A DNA stretch of 64,000 nucleotides from an uncultured Eudoraea sp. (GTDB lineage: Bacteria > Bacteroidota > Bacteroidia > Flavobacteriales > Flavobacteriaceae), in NCBI GenBank assembly GCA_947258405.1, contig CAMYIE010000001.1, positions 208,116 through 272,115 on the forward strand, in the 5' to 3' direction. The notes under the pieces were generated by a model. That model had not been told where the DNA came from and made no database searches. It was given only the letters and a program-made list of their open reading frames with translations. The position numbers were made by a program, and so were the translations under genes. Below, piece after piece: positions 46,946 through 55,381 of this stretch. How positions within the stretch are numbered: position 1 is the first letter of the stretch; every line of letters begins with the position of its first letter.

Positions 46946-48706
46946 TTATCCTTTGACGAGTTCCTGATCGACCAGGGCTAAACCATCGTCAATCAGATGC
47001 CCGAATTGTGGATTTCTGTTCTTTACATCCTGAAGATGATCTTTAATCTGCCTGGCAAAATCGAGATCACCATTGGAATTGGCCAGTTCATAAAGCTCAA
47101 CCGATAAAAGCCAATCGTTAGGGTGGTTCTCCCGGAGTTCTTTAAAGACCTTATTTCTAGATATAGTGGTATTGATACCTTCCCTGAAATGCCTGATCTG
47201 CTCATAATAGCGTTCCAGTTGAAGGTAGTCTTTAGATTTTTCGAGTTTTATTGTGCTCGATGATAATTGGTGAGTGATGAGGTTAAAGCTATTGAGATCG
47301 GCTGGCCCGTTAAAGGCGGAAACAACAGAATCTCCTACGGCCATATTGTAGAATCCATGTTCGGGTTGGAATAGGACTTCATCTTTATAGGTTACGGTAC
47401 AATTATCAAAAGTGATCAGAATGATTTCACCTCTCAGATTCCTTGTGCCTGTAATGATATCCCCTGTAACTTTAATCTTTCCTTCAAATTCCAGTGAGAC
47501 CCTTTCGCCCTCATAAATGTTGTAAGCCTTTAAGTCGCGTGGGCTCATGTCCTCGATGGCCAGATTGATACCCTTTAATTTTCCGATAGGTGTACCGAAT
47601 CCATCCGGATGATGCTGGGTACTATGGCCAACCAGCTCTTTTTCTCTGTACGACAAGGCAGTAGGGCCATTGGTTTGTATGTAAACCGGTTTGCCTTCGT
47701 GTTCTATTATCCTGCCAAAAGTACCCGAGATTTGTATGCCCGTACTTAATTCGATGGTACCCAATTCGCGGGCATGTATCAATTTTTTAACTCCACTCAG
47801 TCCGCCTTTACGCAAGGCCATGGTATTGGCAAACTCTTCGAGAACCTGACTCAAAAAGGCAAAATCGGGGGTCACAAATAGCTGCGGTTGTGGTTTTGTG
47901 ATATCGAAGGAGGTATCTGCTGCTTCGATGGAATAGGGTATTTTTTTTACCTCATCGGTCATGCACCAGGCGCTTTCCCCTATAGAGGATAATAATCCGG
48001 CTCCATATATCTTGGGATCTTCCAATTCACCAATCAAACCGTATTCTACTGTCCACCAATGCAGGTTTCGAATAAGGGCCATTTCACTGGGTTCTCCCAT
48101 ATTCTGTTGCAATGCCTCAATTTCCTTTTCGGCCTTTTCGATTTCTTTCTGAGGAGTTCCCGGGGCCTCTTTTATAATAGATAAGTGTCGTACGGCATCG
48201 TAGAGTTCGTAGTCCTTAGCACTGGAGATCGCCTTACAGCCTATTTCACCAAATCGTCGGAGATACTCAGCATATTCAGGATTTGCAATAATAGGGGCAT
48301 GTCCGGCGCCTTCATGGATAATGTCGGGTGCCGGTGTATATTGGATATGTTCCAGTTGTCGGATATCTGAGGCAATTACCAGGACGTTATACGCCTGGAA
48401 TTCCATAAAAGCAGCAGGTGGGATAAAACCATCAACTGCAACGGCCGCCCAGCCAATCTCCTTCAGAATCCGATTCATCCCGTACATATTCGGGATATGG
48501 TCGATAGAAATCCCTGTTTTTTTCAAGCCTTCTGTGTAAGTTTCATGGGCCACCGTGCTCAGGTAGTCTACATTCTTCCTCATAACATAGCGCCAAACAG
48601 CCTGATCAATGGCCGAATAATCGTCGTAATTCTGAGGTTTAATAAATTGTTTAAGATGTTCGGGAAGTTTGTCAAGTATGTGATTACTCTGGTAGGACAT
48701 CGACAT
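46946..48706 (-). CDS. Aromatic amino acid hydroxylase (phenylalanine 4-monooxygenase type) with long C-terminal extension
   Basis: 586 residues, about twice the length of typical bacterial PhhA. The non-haem iron ligands are visible: HEGAGH (His131, His136) and VEYGL (Glu221). A Lys/Glu-rich insertion is present at about 183-202. The catalytic region ends near residue 330; the following 250 residues carry beta-rich sequence and a helical end and have no domain recognised here. Tetrahydropterin-dependent conversion of phenylalanine to tyrosine is the family reaction. The ATG used may be the first or third codon. It converges on the GSCFA gene. Confidence 0.9.
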   Translation of the reverse strand: MSMSYQSNHILDKLPEHLKQFIKPQNYDDYSAIDQAVWRYVMRKNVDYLSTVAHETYTEGLKKTGISIDHIPNMYGMNRILKEIGWAAVAVDGFIPPAAFMEFQAYNVLVIASDIRQLEHIQYTPAPDIIHEGAGHAPIIANPEYAEYLRRFGEIGCKAISSAKDYELYDAVRHLSIIKEAPGTPQKEIEKAEKEIEALQQNMGEPSEMALIRNLHWWTVEYGLIGELEDPKIYGAGLLSSIGESAWCMTDEVKKIPYSIEAADTSFDITKPQPQLFVTPDFAFLSQVLEEFANTMALRKGGLSGVKKLIHARELGTIELSTGIQISGTFGRIIEHEGKPVYIQTNGPTALSYREKELVGHSTQHHPDGFGTPIGKLKGINLAIEDMSPRDLKAYNIYEGERVSLEFEGKIKVTGDIITGTRNLRGEIILITFDNCTVTYKDEVLFQPEHGFYNMAVGDSVVSAFNGPADLNSFNLITHQLSSSTIKLEKSKDYLQLERYYEQIRHFREGINTTISRNKVFKELRENHPNDWLLSVELYELANSNGDLDFARQIKDHLQDVKNRNPQFGHLIDDGLALVDQELVKG

Positions 48707-48729
48707 ATTTTTAGGTGTATTAAAGATAC

Positions 48730-48764
48730 AAAAAAACTGCCCTGAATGAGTAGTTCAGGGCAGT
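48730..48764 (-). terminator. Intrinsic terminator of the DUF4136 gene
   Basis: A perfect 11-base-pair stem ACTGCCCTGAA/TTCAGGGCAGT with a seven-base loop, followed on the minus strand by a T tract. Confidence 0.88.
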
Positions 48765-48770
48765 GGAGTT

Positions 48771-49343
48771 TTAATTAGCAGCCAGGGCCTGAGGCGGGTA
48801 TTGCTGCAATATTTCGGATACAAACTTTTGAATTTGTTGCACTTTTTTATCCACTTTTTTATTCTTATTAAGGGTGCCTACGCCTTTTCCCTGCCAGACG
48901 AGTTGTCTGCTTTTGGCATCTATAAGGTCTATGTATAATGAGCCTTCCGTATAACTGCTTACGGTAGGGCCCCAATAACCAGCACCCCAACCCGGACCCC
49001 AGTATGGACCCCAGTAGCCCCAGTAACCCCATCCCCATCCGTAGGGATAGCTGTAAACATCTACCTGTTCTCTTTCCCTGGTGAAAATACTTACCAGTAA
49101 ATCCGGGTCCTTAGATTTTACAAATCCACGGTTGCCCATTTCATATTCAATAGCTCTTAAAATCCTTTTTTTATCCAGATCGGAAATCTGTGCCTTGTCT
49201 ATGCCTGTCTTATAAAAAGCAAAAGTTTTATATGTAGCAAAATTGATGCCCTGATCATAATCAGAAACTACTTTTACCGAATTGCAGGATGTAAAAAGTA
49301 AAACAGCCAGGACAGGAAACATCAAGCATTTCATAGAATTCAT
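48771..49343 (-). CDS. DUF4136 lipoprotein
   Basis: 190 residues from the ATG at 49343 (an ATG three codons later is also possible); the longer frame from 49397 lacks a signal. Lipobox LLFTSC. The DUF4136 body starts VVSDYDQGINFATYKTFAFY and ends GSLYIDLIDAKSRQLVWQGK. A Gly/Trp/Tyr-rich loop (YGWGWGYWGYWGPYWGPGWG) sits between, as in many members. An envelope protein of unknown function. Confidence 0.88.
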   Translation of the reverse strand: MNSMKCLMFPVLAVLLFTSCNSVKVVSDYDQGINFATYKTFAFYKTGIDKAQISDLDKKRILRAIEYEMGNRGFVKSKDPDLLVSIFTREREQVDVYSYPYGWGWGYWGYWGPYWGPGWGAGYWGPTVSSYTEGSLYIDLIDAKSRQLVWQGKGVGTLNKNKKVDKKVQQIQKFVSEILQQYPPQALAAN

Positions 49344-49426
49344 AACATTTTCTTTTTCCAGATTAGTAAGCCTTTCTAATATATAAATATGGCACAAAAA
49401 TTATGCCGAATAGACCCATTTTGACT

Positions 49427-49579
49427 TTAATTTGTACGACCATCATAGCCGTAAGGACAGTGGCGACAATTGCTTTCACAGCAGTAACCTCTTTTGAGGT
49501 GATATTGCTCGGTAAACACCCTAAAACCTTCTTCAGAAAGGTAGTAGTCTCCTTCCTCCAGGGGGATGTACTTTTTCAT
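49427..49579 (-). CDS. DUF5522-type small cysteine-rich protein
   Basis: 50 residues: MKKYIPLEEGDYYLSEEGFR, then VFTEQYHLKRGYCCESNCRH and CPYGYDGRTN. The ending GYCC-x3-CRHCPYG with four Cys (33, 34, 38, 41) is the DUF5522 signature, a putative metal-binding knot. Start at ATG 49579. The longer frame on the opposite strand is its shadow. Confidence 0.85.
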   Translation of the reverse strand: MKKYIPLEEGDYYLSEEGFRVFTEQYHLKRGYCCESNCRHCPYGYDGRTN

Positions 49580-49754
49580 AGAGTGCAAAGGTATGATTTT
49601 AACGAATGATCTGTCTGGTGAAGCACTTTCCGTAATATGAGAGCTGGTCGAAGTTATTCACAATCAACTATTAACAGTGTCTCATGCTGGTCATTTTGTA
49701 AGTAAATTATTAATTTTAGCAATCTCAGTTGGAAAAAAGCGTTGTATAGGCATC

Positions 49755-50093
49755 ATGATTTTAGTGTTCAAACACTTATTCTATAGCAATTATGTGGGCT
49801 TGTCCCTATGGCCTTTTATCTTCTTGAAAGATCAGGAGCTGAAAAAGGATCAGGTGCTGATCAATCACGAAAGGATCCACCTGCAGCAGCAAAAAGAACT
49901 CCTGATCCTTCCGTTTTATTTGTTTTACGTTGCCGAGTGGCTCCTTCGATCTATACTCTATTTAGATTTTTACCGGGCCTATCAGAATATCAGCTTTGAA
50001 CGCGAGGCCTATTTCAATGAAAAAAACCTGAATTATCTAAAGCAACGTTCTCCCATGGGTTTTCTGAGATACCTCAGATCATTTAATCTGTAG
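49755..50093 (+). CDS. Small membrane protein with HExxH motif
   Basis: 112 residues from the ATG at 49755; the frame opens earlier (49677) but the upstream part is not protein-like. Near residue 37 it has VLINHERIHLQQQKELL, an HExxH zinc-protease-like motif, followed by a hydrophobic helix and a conserved-looking FEREAYFNEKNLNYLKQR. This resembles a minimal M48/M56-type peptidase core. Activity is uncertain. It overlaps the next gene by one base (TAGTG). Confidence 0.7.
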   Translation: MILVFKHLFYSNYVGLSLWPFIFLKDQELKKDQVLINHERIHLQQQKELLILPFYLFYVAEWLLRSILYLDFYRAYQNISFEREAYFNEKNLNYLKQRSPMGFLRYLRSFNL

Positions 50094-51001
50094 TGGCCGC
50101 AGTGGGAAATCAACAATTGCAGCTTCCTGTTTTCTCCAAAAAAGAATTAAAAGTCTATCTCAAACGATTAGACCTTGTCCATTTACCCGTTGCCGGCAAT
50201 AAATACTTTAAGCTGAAATATAATCTTGAAAAGGCTCAGAAGGAAGGATACCATACATTGCTGACCTTTGGTGGCTCCTATTCCAATCATATACTTGCCA
50301 CTGCACAGGCCGGAAAAAAAGCAGGGATGCAAACCATCGGACTGATCAGGGGCGATGAACTGGCTGAGATTTGGGAAGACAACCCTACATTGAAGGCAGC
50401 CTCTGAGGCTGGGATGCGCCTTATCTTCCTCAGCAGAGCGGAGTATAGAAATAAAACCGATCGATCCTTTATCGAGAATTTAGAGAAAGATTTGGGCAAA
50501 TTTTACCTTTTGCCAGAGGGGGGTACAAACCGCCTGGCTGTTCTTGGATGTAAAGAGATCCTGACCCCAGACGACTCGAAATTCGAATATATTTGTTGCC
50601 CTCTCGGTACCGGTGGTACCCTTGCAGGCCTGGTCAATTCCAGTGAAGAGGGTCAAAGCGTTTTAGGCTTTGCTTCTCTTAAAGGGCATAATTTCCAAGA
50701 AGATATTCGTAAATTTACATCCGGGGAAAATTGGAAGATGGTAGCGGACTACCATTTTGGGGGTTATGCCCGGATAAGCGAACAGCTTATTTCGTTCATA
50801 AATAATTTCCACAAAGACACCGGAATTCCTCTCGATCCTGTCTATACAGGTAAAATGATGTATGGTTTGACAGACCTGGCAGAGAGAGATTACTTCCCTC
50901 GCGGCACATCGATCCTGGCGATTCATACAGGCGGATTGCAGGGTATAGCAGGGATGAATATATTGTTGAAAAAGAAAAATTTGCCATTGTTAGGCTTATG
51001 A
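50093..51001 (+). CDS. PLP-dependent ACC deaminase / D-cysteine desulfhydrase family protein
   Basis: 302 residues with GTG start. Fold-type II PLP motifs: GNKYFKLKYNL (Lys40, the likely Schiff-base residue), LTFGGSYSNH, and the phosphate loop PLGTGGTLAGL; HTGGLQG near the end. Family members degrade D-cysteine or 1-aminocyclopropane-1-carboxylate; which one applies cannot be decided here. It overlaps the glucosaminidase gene by four bases (ATGA). Confidence 0.88.
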   Translation: MAAVGNQQLQLPVFSKKELKVYLKRLDLVHLPVAGNKYFKLKYNLEKAQKEGYHTLLTFGGSYSNHILATAQAGKKAGMQTIGLIRGDELAEIWEDNPTLKAASEAGMRLIFLSRAEYRNKTDRSFIENLEKDLGKFYLLPEGGTNRLAVLGCKEILTPDDSKFEYICCPLGTGGTLAGLVNSSEEGQSVLGFASLKGHNFQEDIRKFTSGENWKMVADYHFGGYARISEQLISFINNFHKDTGIPLDPVYTGKMMYGLTDLAERDYFPRGTSILAIHTGGLQGIAGMNILLKKKNLPLLGL

Positions 51002-51825
51002 GAAATTTACTTTTAGTAGCGATCACAGCCATTTTTTTGATAGGTTGTGGTGCCAAAAAGCGATCGGTTGTTGCCAGGAAAAGGGAAAAGACCAAAGTAG
51101 CGACTACCCAAACATTGCAGTTTAAGGATCCCAATCTTTTTCCTTTACCAGAAGATGATGGAAAATTCGCCAGTTTCACGATCCGTTCTATCGAAGATTA
51201 TATCGATACCTTTTCTGAAATAGCCAAAGCCGAAATGGTGGCTTATGGAATCCCTGCCAGTATTACATTAGCACAGGGCATTCTGGAGAGCGGTTTTGGA
51301 CAAAGTGAACTGGTACGGAAAACCAATAATCATTTCGGGATTAAATGCCATCGCGGTTGGGAAGGATCGGTAGCTTATCATGATGATGATGCCAAAGGAG
51401 AATGTTTTAGAAAATACAATCACCCGATGTATTCCTTTAGAGACCACAGTATTTTTCTCTCATCGCGCTCCCGGTATTCTTCTTTATTCGACTTACGCAG
51501 GGATAATTATAAGGGCTGGGCCAAAGGATTGAAGTCGGCCGGGTATGCTACCGACCCAAGATACCCTCAAAAACTCATCTCCTTTATCGAACGATACGAT
51601 TTGAATCGTTTTGACCGCGAAGTACTGCGTCATGGAATGGCGGTAAAACGCAAACCCAGGAAATTCGATTTAACCACTTATCGTGTACAGGAAGGGGATA
51701 CGCTTTATTCAATTTCGCGTCGCTACTTCGTGTCTGTAGAGGAGATCATGAAGTTGAATAAACTGAACGATAGTACTATTTCTATAGGACAGAGCCTGGT
51801 CATTAAATCTGAGAGGGGAAAATAA
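50998..51825 (+). CDS. Peptidoglycan glucosaminidase lipoprotein with LysM
   Basis: 275 residues. Lipobox FLIGC (Cys17). Glucosaminidase (GH73-like) domain: [20 protein letters not shown], with Glu in ILESGFG as the catalytic acid, and [14 protein letters not shown]. The C-terminal LysM domain is [20 protein letters not shown] and continues to GQSLVIK. It cleaves peptidoglycan glycan strands in the periplasm. Translationally coupled to the preceding PLP gene. Confidence 0.92.
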   Translation: MRNLLLVAITAIFLIGCGAKKRSVVARKREKTKVATTQTLQFKDPNLFPLPEDDGKFASFTIRSIEDYIDTFSEIAKAEMVAYGIPASITLAQGILESGFGQSELVRKTNNHFGIKCHRGWEGSVAYHDDDAKGECFRKYNHPMYSFRDHSIFLSSRSRYSSLFDLRRDNYKGWAKGLKSAGYATDPRYPQKLISFIERYDLNRFDREVLRHGMAVKRKPRKFDLTTYRVQEGDTLYSISRRYFVSVEEIMKLNKLNDSTISIGQSLVIKSERGK

Positions 51826-51830
51826 CCACT

Positions 51831-53117
51831 ATGTTATACCAAAGAAGCAGTGCTTTATTCTCAGAGGCAAAGAAAGTTATTCCCGGCGGTGTAAATTCAC
51901 CTGTACGAGCTTTTAAAGCGGTTGGCGGCGATCCTATTTTTATCGAAAAAGCCAAAGGGGCCTACCTCTACGATGTAGATGGAAACCGCTTTATCGACTA
52001 TATCGCTTCCTGGGGGCCATTGATCCTGGGTCATGCCTATGATCCTGTGGTGGATGCGGTAACTGAGAAAGCAAAGAAAGGCACATCATTTGGTATCCCA
52101 ACGGAGATCGAAACAGAACTAGCAAGTCTCGCGGTCTCAATGGTCCCGGGAATCGATAAGATTCGCTTTGTCAATAGCGGTACCGAAGCTTGTATGAGTG
52201 CGGTTCGACTGGCACGCGGATTTAGCGGCAGGGATAAAATCGTGAAATTTGCCGGCTGCTATCATGGTCATGCAGATGCCTTCCTGATTCAGGCAGGAAG
52301 TGGCGCAGTTACTTTTGGTAGCCCCAATAGCCCGGGTGTAACCCGGGGTACGGCAAAAGACACTCTTTTGGCACGCTATAACGATCTCGAAAGTGTTCGT
52401 ACACTTATCCAGGCCAATGAAAATGAAATAGCCGCCGTTATCATAGAACCTGTGGCCGGAAACATGGGCTGTATTCCTCCCCATGAAACCTTTATCAGGG
52501 GACTGCGGCAGCTATGCACAGAGGCTGGCATCCTTCTGATCTTCGATGAGGTCATGACAGGTTTCAGACTGGCAGCCGGAGGGGCACAGGAAGTCCTGGG
52601 CATTAAAGCAGATATTCTGGCTTTTGGTAAGGTTATAGGTGGCGGTCTCCCTGTTGGAGCTTTTGCAGCCCGAGCGGAGATTATGGATTATCTGGCACCT
52701 GAAGGTCCGGTCTACCAGGCCGGAACACTTAGTGGAAATCCATTGGCGATGAGTGCGGGATTAGCGATGCTCAGTGCCTTAAACAATGATCGTGAGGTAT
52801 TTCAAAGACTTGCAGAAAAAACCGAATACCTTCATCGAGGGTTAGCTGCTTGCCTTGAAAAGGCAGCTATTGATCATCATATCAATCGAATGGGTTCCAT
52901 GATATCTATTCATTTCAGTTCAGCACAAGTGATCGATTTTGACAGTGCGGCTAAAGGTAACAACGATAAATTCAAGCGCTACTTTCACGGAATGCTTCGG
53001 GAAGGAATATACCTGCCCCCAAGTGCTTTTGAAAGCTATTTCCTTAACGACGCCCTTAGCTACGAAGACCTCGATCGAACGATCGAGGCCCTGGGAAATA
53101 TCATTTCGGAGATTTAA
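51831..53117 (+). CDS. hemL: Glutamate-1-semialdehyde 2,1-aminomutase
   Basis: 428 residues, class III aminotransferase fold. PLP Lys in [19 protein letters not shown]; other blocks are [45 protein letters not shown] and [17 protein letters not shown], all typical of HemL. Makes 5-aminolevulinate in the C5 haem pathway. It starts five bases after the glucosaminidase gene and is probably the last gene of this operon. Confidence 0.97.
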   Translation: MLYQRSSALFSEAKKVIPGGVNSPVRAFKAVGGDPIFIEKAKGAYLYDVDGNRFIDYIASWGPLILGHAYDPVVDAVTEKAKKGTSFGIPTEIETELASLAVSMVPGIDKIRFVNSGTEACMSAVRLARGFSGRDKIVKFAGCYHGHADAFLIQAGSGAVTFGSPNSPGVTRGTAKDTLLARYNDLESVRTLIQANENEIAAVIIEPVAGNMGCIPPHETFIRGLRQLCTEAGILLIFDEVMTGFRLAAGGAQEVLGIKADILAFGKVIGGGLPVGAFAARAEIMDYLAPEGPVYQAGTLSGNPLAMSAGLAMLSALNNDREVFQRLAEKTEYLHRGLAACLEKAAIDHHINRMGSMISIHFSSAQVIDFDSAAKGNNDKFKRYFHGMLREGIYLPPSAFESYFLNDALSYEDLDRTIEALGNIISEI

Positions 53118-53154
53118 TAACAAAAGGCTCTCTACTGCCTCGTAATATAGATTA

Positions 53155-53574
53155 TTAACGGGAGGGTCTACCCCTGTGTGCTTTGCATTTACCTTTCATT
53201 TCTCTTCCGAGTTGAAGTTCCCCCCATTTTTCGTATTGCTCCTTGTTGAGGATATCCTTCATCTTTTCTTTTACCTCAATTTGCTTGTCAAGTCGCTCGC
53301 TCATCATGACATAACTCTCATCAGCATCTGGTTTAGAATCCTTTGAAACCCGTTCTTCCTTTTTGGCCTCGCGTGCCATGGCTTTTTCCAAATGAATCTC
53401 CTGAATCTTTTGTTGTTGATTCTCGCTAAGATCGAGCGCGAGCGTGAGTTTCTTGGTTTCCAATGATGCCCGTTGTTCGGGACTCATATCTTTCATGCCC
53501 TTGTGTTGGTGACCATGTTGTGAATAGCCCAACATTGCAATCGCAAAAAAAATACTTGTAATTAAAGCTTTCAT
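53155..53574 (-). CDS. Periplasmic Spy/CpxP-like (DUF4890-type) protein
   Basis: 139 residues. Signal peptide MKALITSIFFAIAMLGYSQ, a His-rich segment HGHQHKG, then charged helices with LALDLSENQQQKIQEIHLEK and KEKMKDILNKEQYEKWGELQ, the LTxxQ-like pair of Spy/CpxP proteins. The end is basic (KCKAHRGRPSR). Possibly a periplasmic chaperone or metal-stress protein; this is inference. Confidence 0.75.
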   Translation of the reverse strand: MKALITSIFFAIAMLGYSQHGHQHKGMKDMSPEQRASLETKKLTLALDLSENQQQKIQEIHLEKAMAREAKKEERVSKDSKPDADESYVMMSERLDKQIEVKEKMKDILNKEQYEKWGELQLGREMKGKCKAHRGRPSR

Positions 53575-53908
53575 ATGTTTAAATTTTAAGATTTACATGA
53601 GTTTGACTTCACTTTCTTTTATTGGTTTAAAAACATTCTTCGGTTTTAGAAATATTTAACGCTGATGCTTTTACAGTCCATTTTTAGGTCTTGTTACAGT
53701 GACTTCGGTGTTAATTAATTCCTAAGTTTTCAATTTTTTTTTCTTGTATCATAAATATATCTAAGACATTGATATACAATAATATAAATGCATAATTAGG
53801 GTTAATTGGCTAGTGATTTTATCTGTTAAACTAAACTCAATACTGTAACATTTCAATATTAATAAAGTCTTATAATCAAACAATCAACAGTTTTAAATCA
53901 ATCTAAAA
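53575..53908. other. AT-rich divergent promoter gap
   Basis: No gene or repeat seen. The CpxP-like gene and the acidic repeat-protein gene diverge from it, so it should contain both promoters. Confidence 0.5.
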
Positions 53909-54520
53909 ATGAACAAGTTAATCGCACTTTGTGGACTAGTAATGCTAAGCACCGCCTCCACACCGCAAGAAGGATACAACGAACTGGAATGTAATAACCA
54001 GGAGGTTGCCGTAATCATAACATCTACCGAGGAGCTTTATCCGGTTATCTATACAGCTGACAACTCCATGAGTACGCCGGCACCTAAATTAGTGACCAGT
54101 ATAGAATGGGAAACTCCGGTAGAATTAGCACTGGAAGAAATTATCTATATAGAGGAAGAAACTGAAATCGACCTTGGCTTCGATACCGCAGATTATCTTC
54201 CTGAAGGCTTTGATCCTAATGAACAATATGTAGATCTTAATTCAATTGAGTTTATCGATAATAATGAATCGACGGAGTTGGACTTCGATACTGCAGCCTA
54301 TCTGCCTGAGGATTTCAGCCCATATGCCAATCCTGCCGATGTTATGTCTATAGATTATATCGAGGAGGGTGAAGACGAGATCGAGCTAGGATTCGACACT
54401 AAGGAATACCTGCCTGATGGATTCGATCCATACGAACAATATGTAGATCTCAACGCCATCGAGTATATCGAGGAAGATGTATGGGAAGAAGAGTTCGTTA
54501 AGCAGGATTTGGGTATCTAA
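53909..54520 (+). CDS. Secreted acidic repeat protein A
   Basis: 203 residues. Weak N-terminal signal (MNKLIALCGLVMLSTAS), about 75 residues of linker, then three repeats of 35-37 residues with the pattern LGFDTxxYLPxGFDPxxxYVDLNSIxFI. Examples are LGFDTADYLPEGFDPNEQYV and LGFDTKEYLPDGFDPYEQYV. The middle copy is shorter (LDFDTAAYLPEDFSPYANPA). The protein is very rich in Glu and Asp with few Lys or Arg. No known domain recognised. A paralogue follows at 54907. Confidence 0.8.
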   Translation: MNKLIALCGLVMLSTASTPQEGYNELECNNQEVAVIITSTEELYPVIYTADNSMSTPAPKLVTSIEWETPVELALEEIIYIEEETEIDLGFDTADYLPEGFDPNEQYVDLNSIEFIDNNESTELDFDTAAYLPEDFSPYANPADVMSIDYIEEGEDEIELGFDTKEYLPDGFDPYEQYVDLNAIEYIEEDVWEEEFVKQDLGI

Positions 54521-54597
54521 AAATCAGGTCATTGACCTGCAAATTTCACAAGAGTTTTTTCACTCATTTTATTTTCATAGTTGGATTAGTTAGTTGT

Positions 54598-54630
54598 AAG
54601 CCTCTGATATATCGGAGGCTTTTTTCTTTC
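54598..54630 (+). terminator. Intrinsic terminator of repeat-protein gene A
   Basis: Stem AAGCCTCTGATA/TATCGGAGGCTT (one T-G pair) followed by TTTTCTTTC. Confidence 0.82.
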
Positions 54631-54874
54631 TAAATTCTAAGGATTAGGTAAACTAAGTGTTAACAGACCAGATTAACAAAAATTTAACTTTAAGAAGTTC
54701 AATTTCAACTTGTTAACAGAGTATCGATCTTACTGCCGGATCATTAATCCCCAGGCATCAGGACCTACTATTTCCTAATAATTCGATACAAAAATTGCTA
54801 ATCCCATTAATGAAACAACTAGCCTGAATTGTTAACAAATTCTGAAGTACTATAATGCATTGACAATAGCTTCG

Positions 54875-54882
54875 TATCTTTG
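54875..54882 (+). promoter_or_regulatory. Putative -7 promoter element of repeat-protein gene B
   Basis: TATCTTTG matches TAnnTTTG, 24 bases before the ATG at 54907. Confidence 0.5.
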
Positions 54883-54906
54883 TCATAGATTTAATCTATT
54901 AAAATT

Positions 54907-55332
54907 ATGAAAAAAGCAAGTTTAATATTTAGCAGTTTTTTGATCCTGTTAACCCATACAGGAGTAATGGCTCAGAACCCTAAAAATGATGATGAGCCGC
55001 TTGATTTGAACAGTGTTACCTATATAGAAGAAGAGAATGCCTATGATCTGGGCTTTAATACTGAGGACTATCTTCCTTTGGATTTTGATCCGACTGAGTA
55101 TTATGTAGATCTGGATTCGATCGACTTTATTGACGAAGTTGAGGCAGTAGCAGATTATTCGGCCTTTTTGCCGCATGATTTTAATGCCTATGCCTATCCG
55201 TCGTATTTCAGATCGATCGATTATCTGGATCCCTCTGATGCTATCGATCTCGATTTGGATACGGCAGAAAATCTTCCGGAAGGATTTGATCCTTTCGAAA
55301 GGATTCAAAATGAAGAGATTATTTCCTTATAA
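54907..55332 (+). CDS. Secreted acidic repeat protein B
   Basis: 141 residues. Clear Sec signal (MKKASLIFSSFLILLTHTGVMAQ). The mature part starts in mid-repeat (DLNSVTYIEEENAY) and has the full unit DLGFNTEDYLPLDFDPTEYY with VDLDSIDFI, a diverged unit (YSAFLPHDFNAYAYPSYFRS with IDYL) and an incomplete last unit (DLDLDTAENLPEGFDPF). Same repeat and composition as protein A. Own promoter and terminator, so the two are separate transcripts. Confidence 0.82.
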   Translation: MKKASLIFSSFLILLTHTGVMAQNPKNDDEPLDLNSVTYIEEENAYDLGFNTEDYLPLDFDPTEYYVDLDSIDFIDEVEAVADYSAFLPHDFNAYAYPSYFRSIDYLDPSDAIDLDLDTAENLPEGFDPFERIQNEEIISL

Positions 55333-55352
55333 GGTAACTGAATATTATTATG

Positions 55353-55380
55353 ACCCCGGCCGAAAGGCCGGGGTTTTTTA
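55353..55380 (+). terminator. Strong intrinsic terminator of repeat-protein gene B
   Basis: Nine-base-pair stem ACCCCGGCC/GGCCGGGGT with GAAA tetraloop and a T tract. Because it sits between convergent genes it may also serve the DASS gene. Confidence 0.92.
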
Positions 55381-55381
55381 T

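Larger units (their letters stand above)
54521..54906. other. Gap between the two repeat-protein genes
   Basis: AT-rich; contains the terminator of gene A and the promoter of gene B. No further gene seen. Confidence 0.55.

Noticed and set aside
49403..49609. 68-codon frame on the plus strand
   Set aside because: It is the antisense shadow of the DUF5522 gene, whose Cys motif is convincing.
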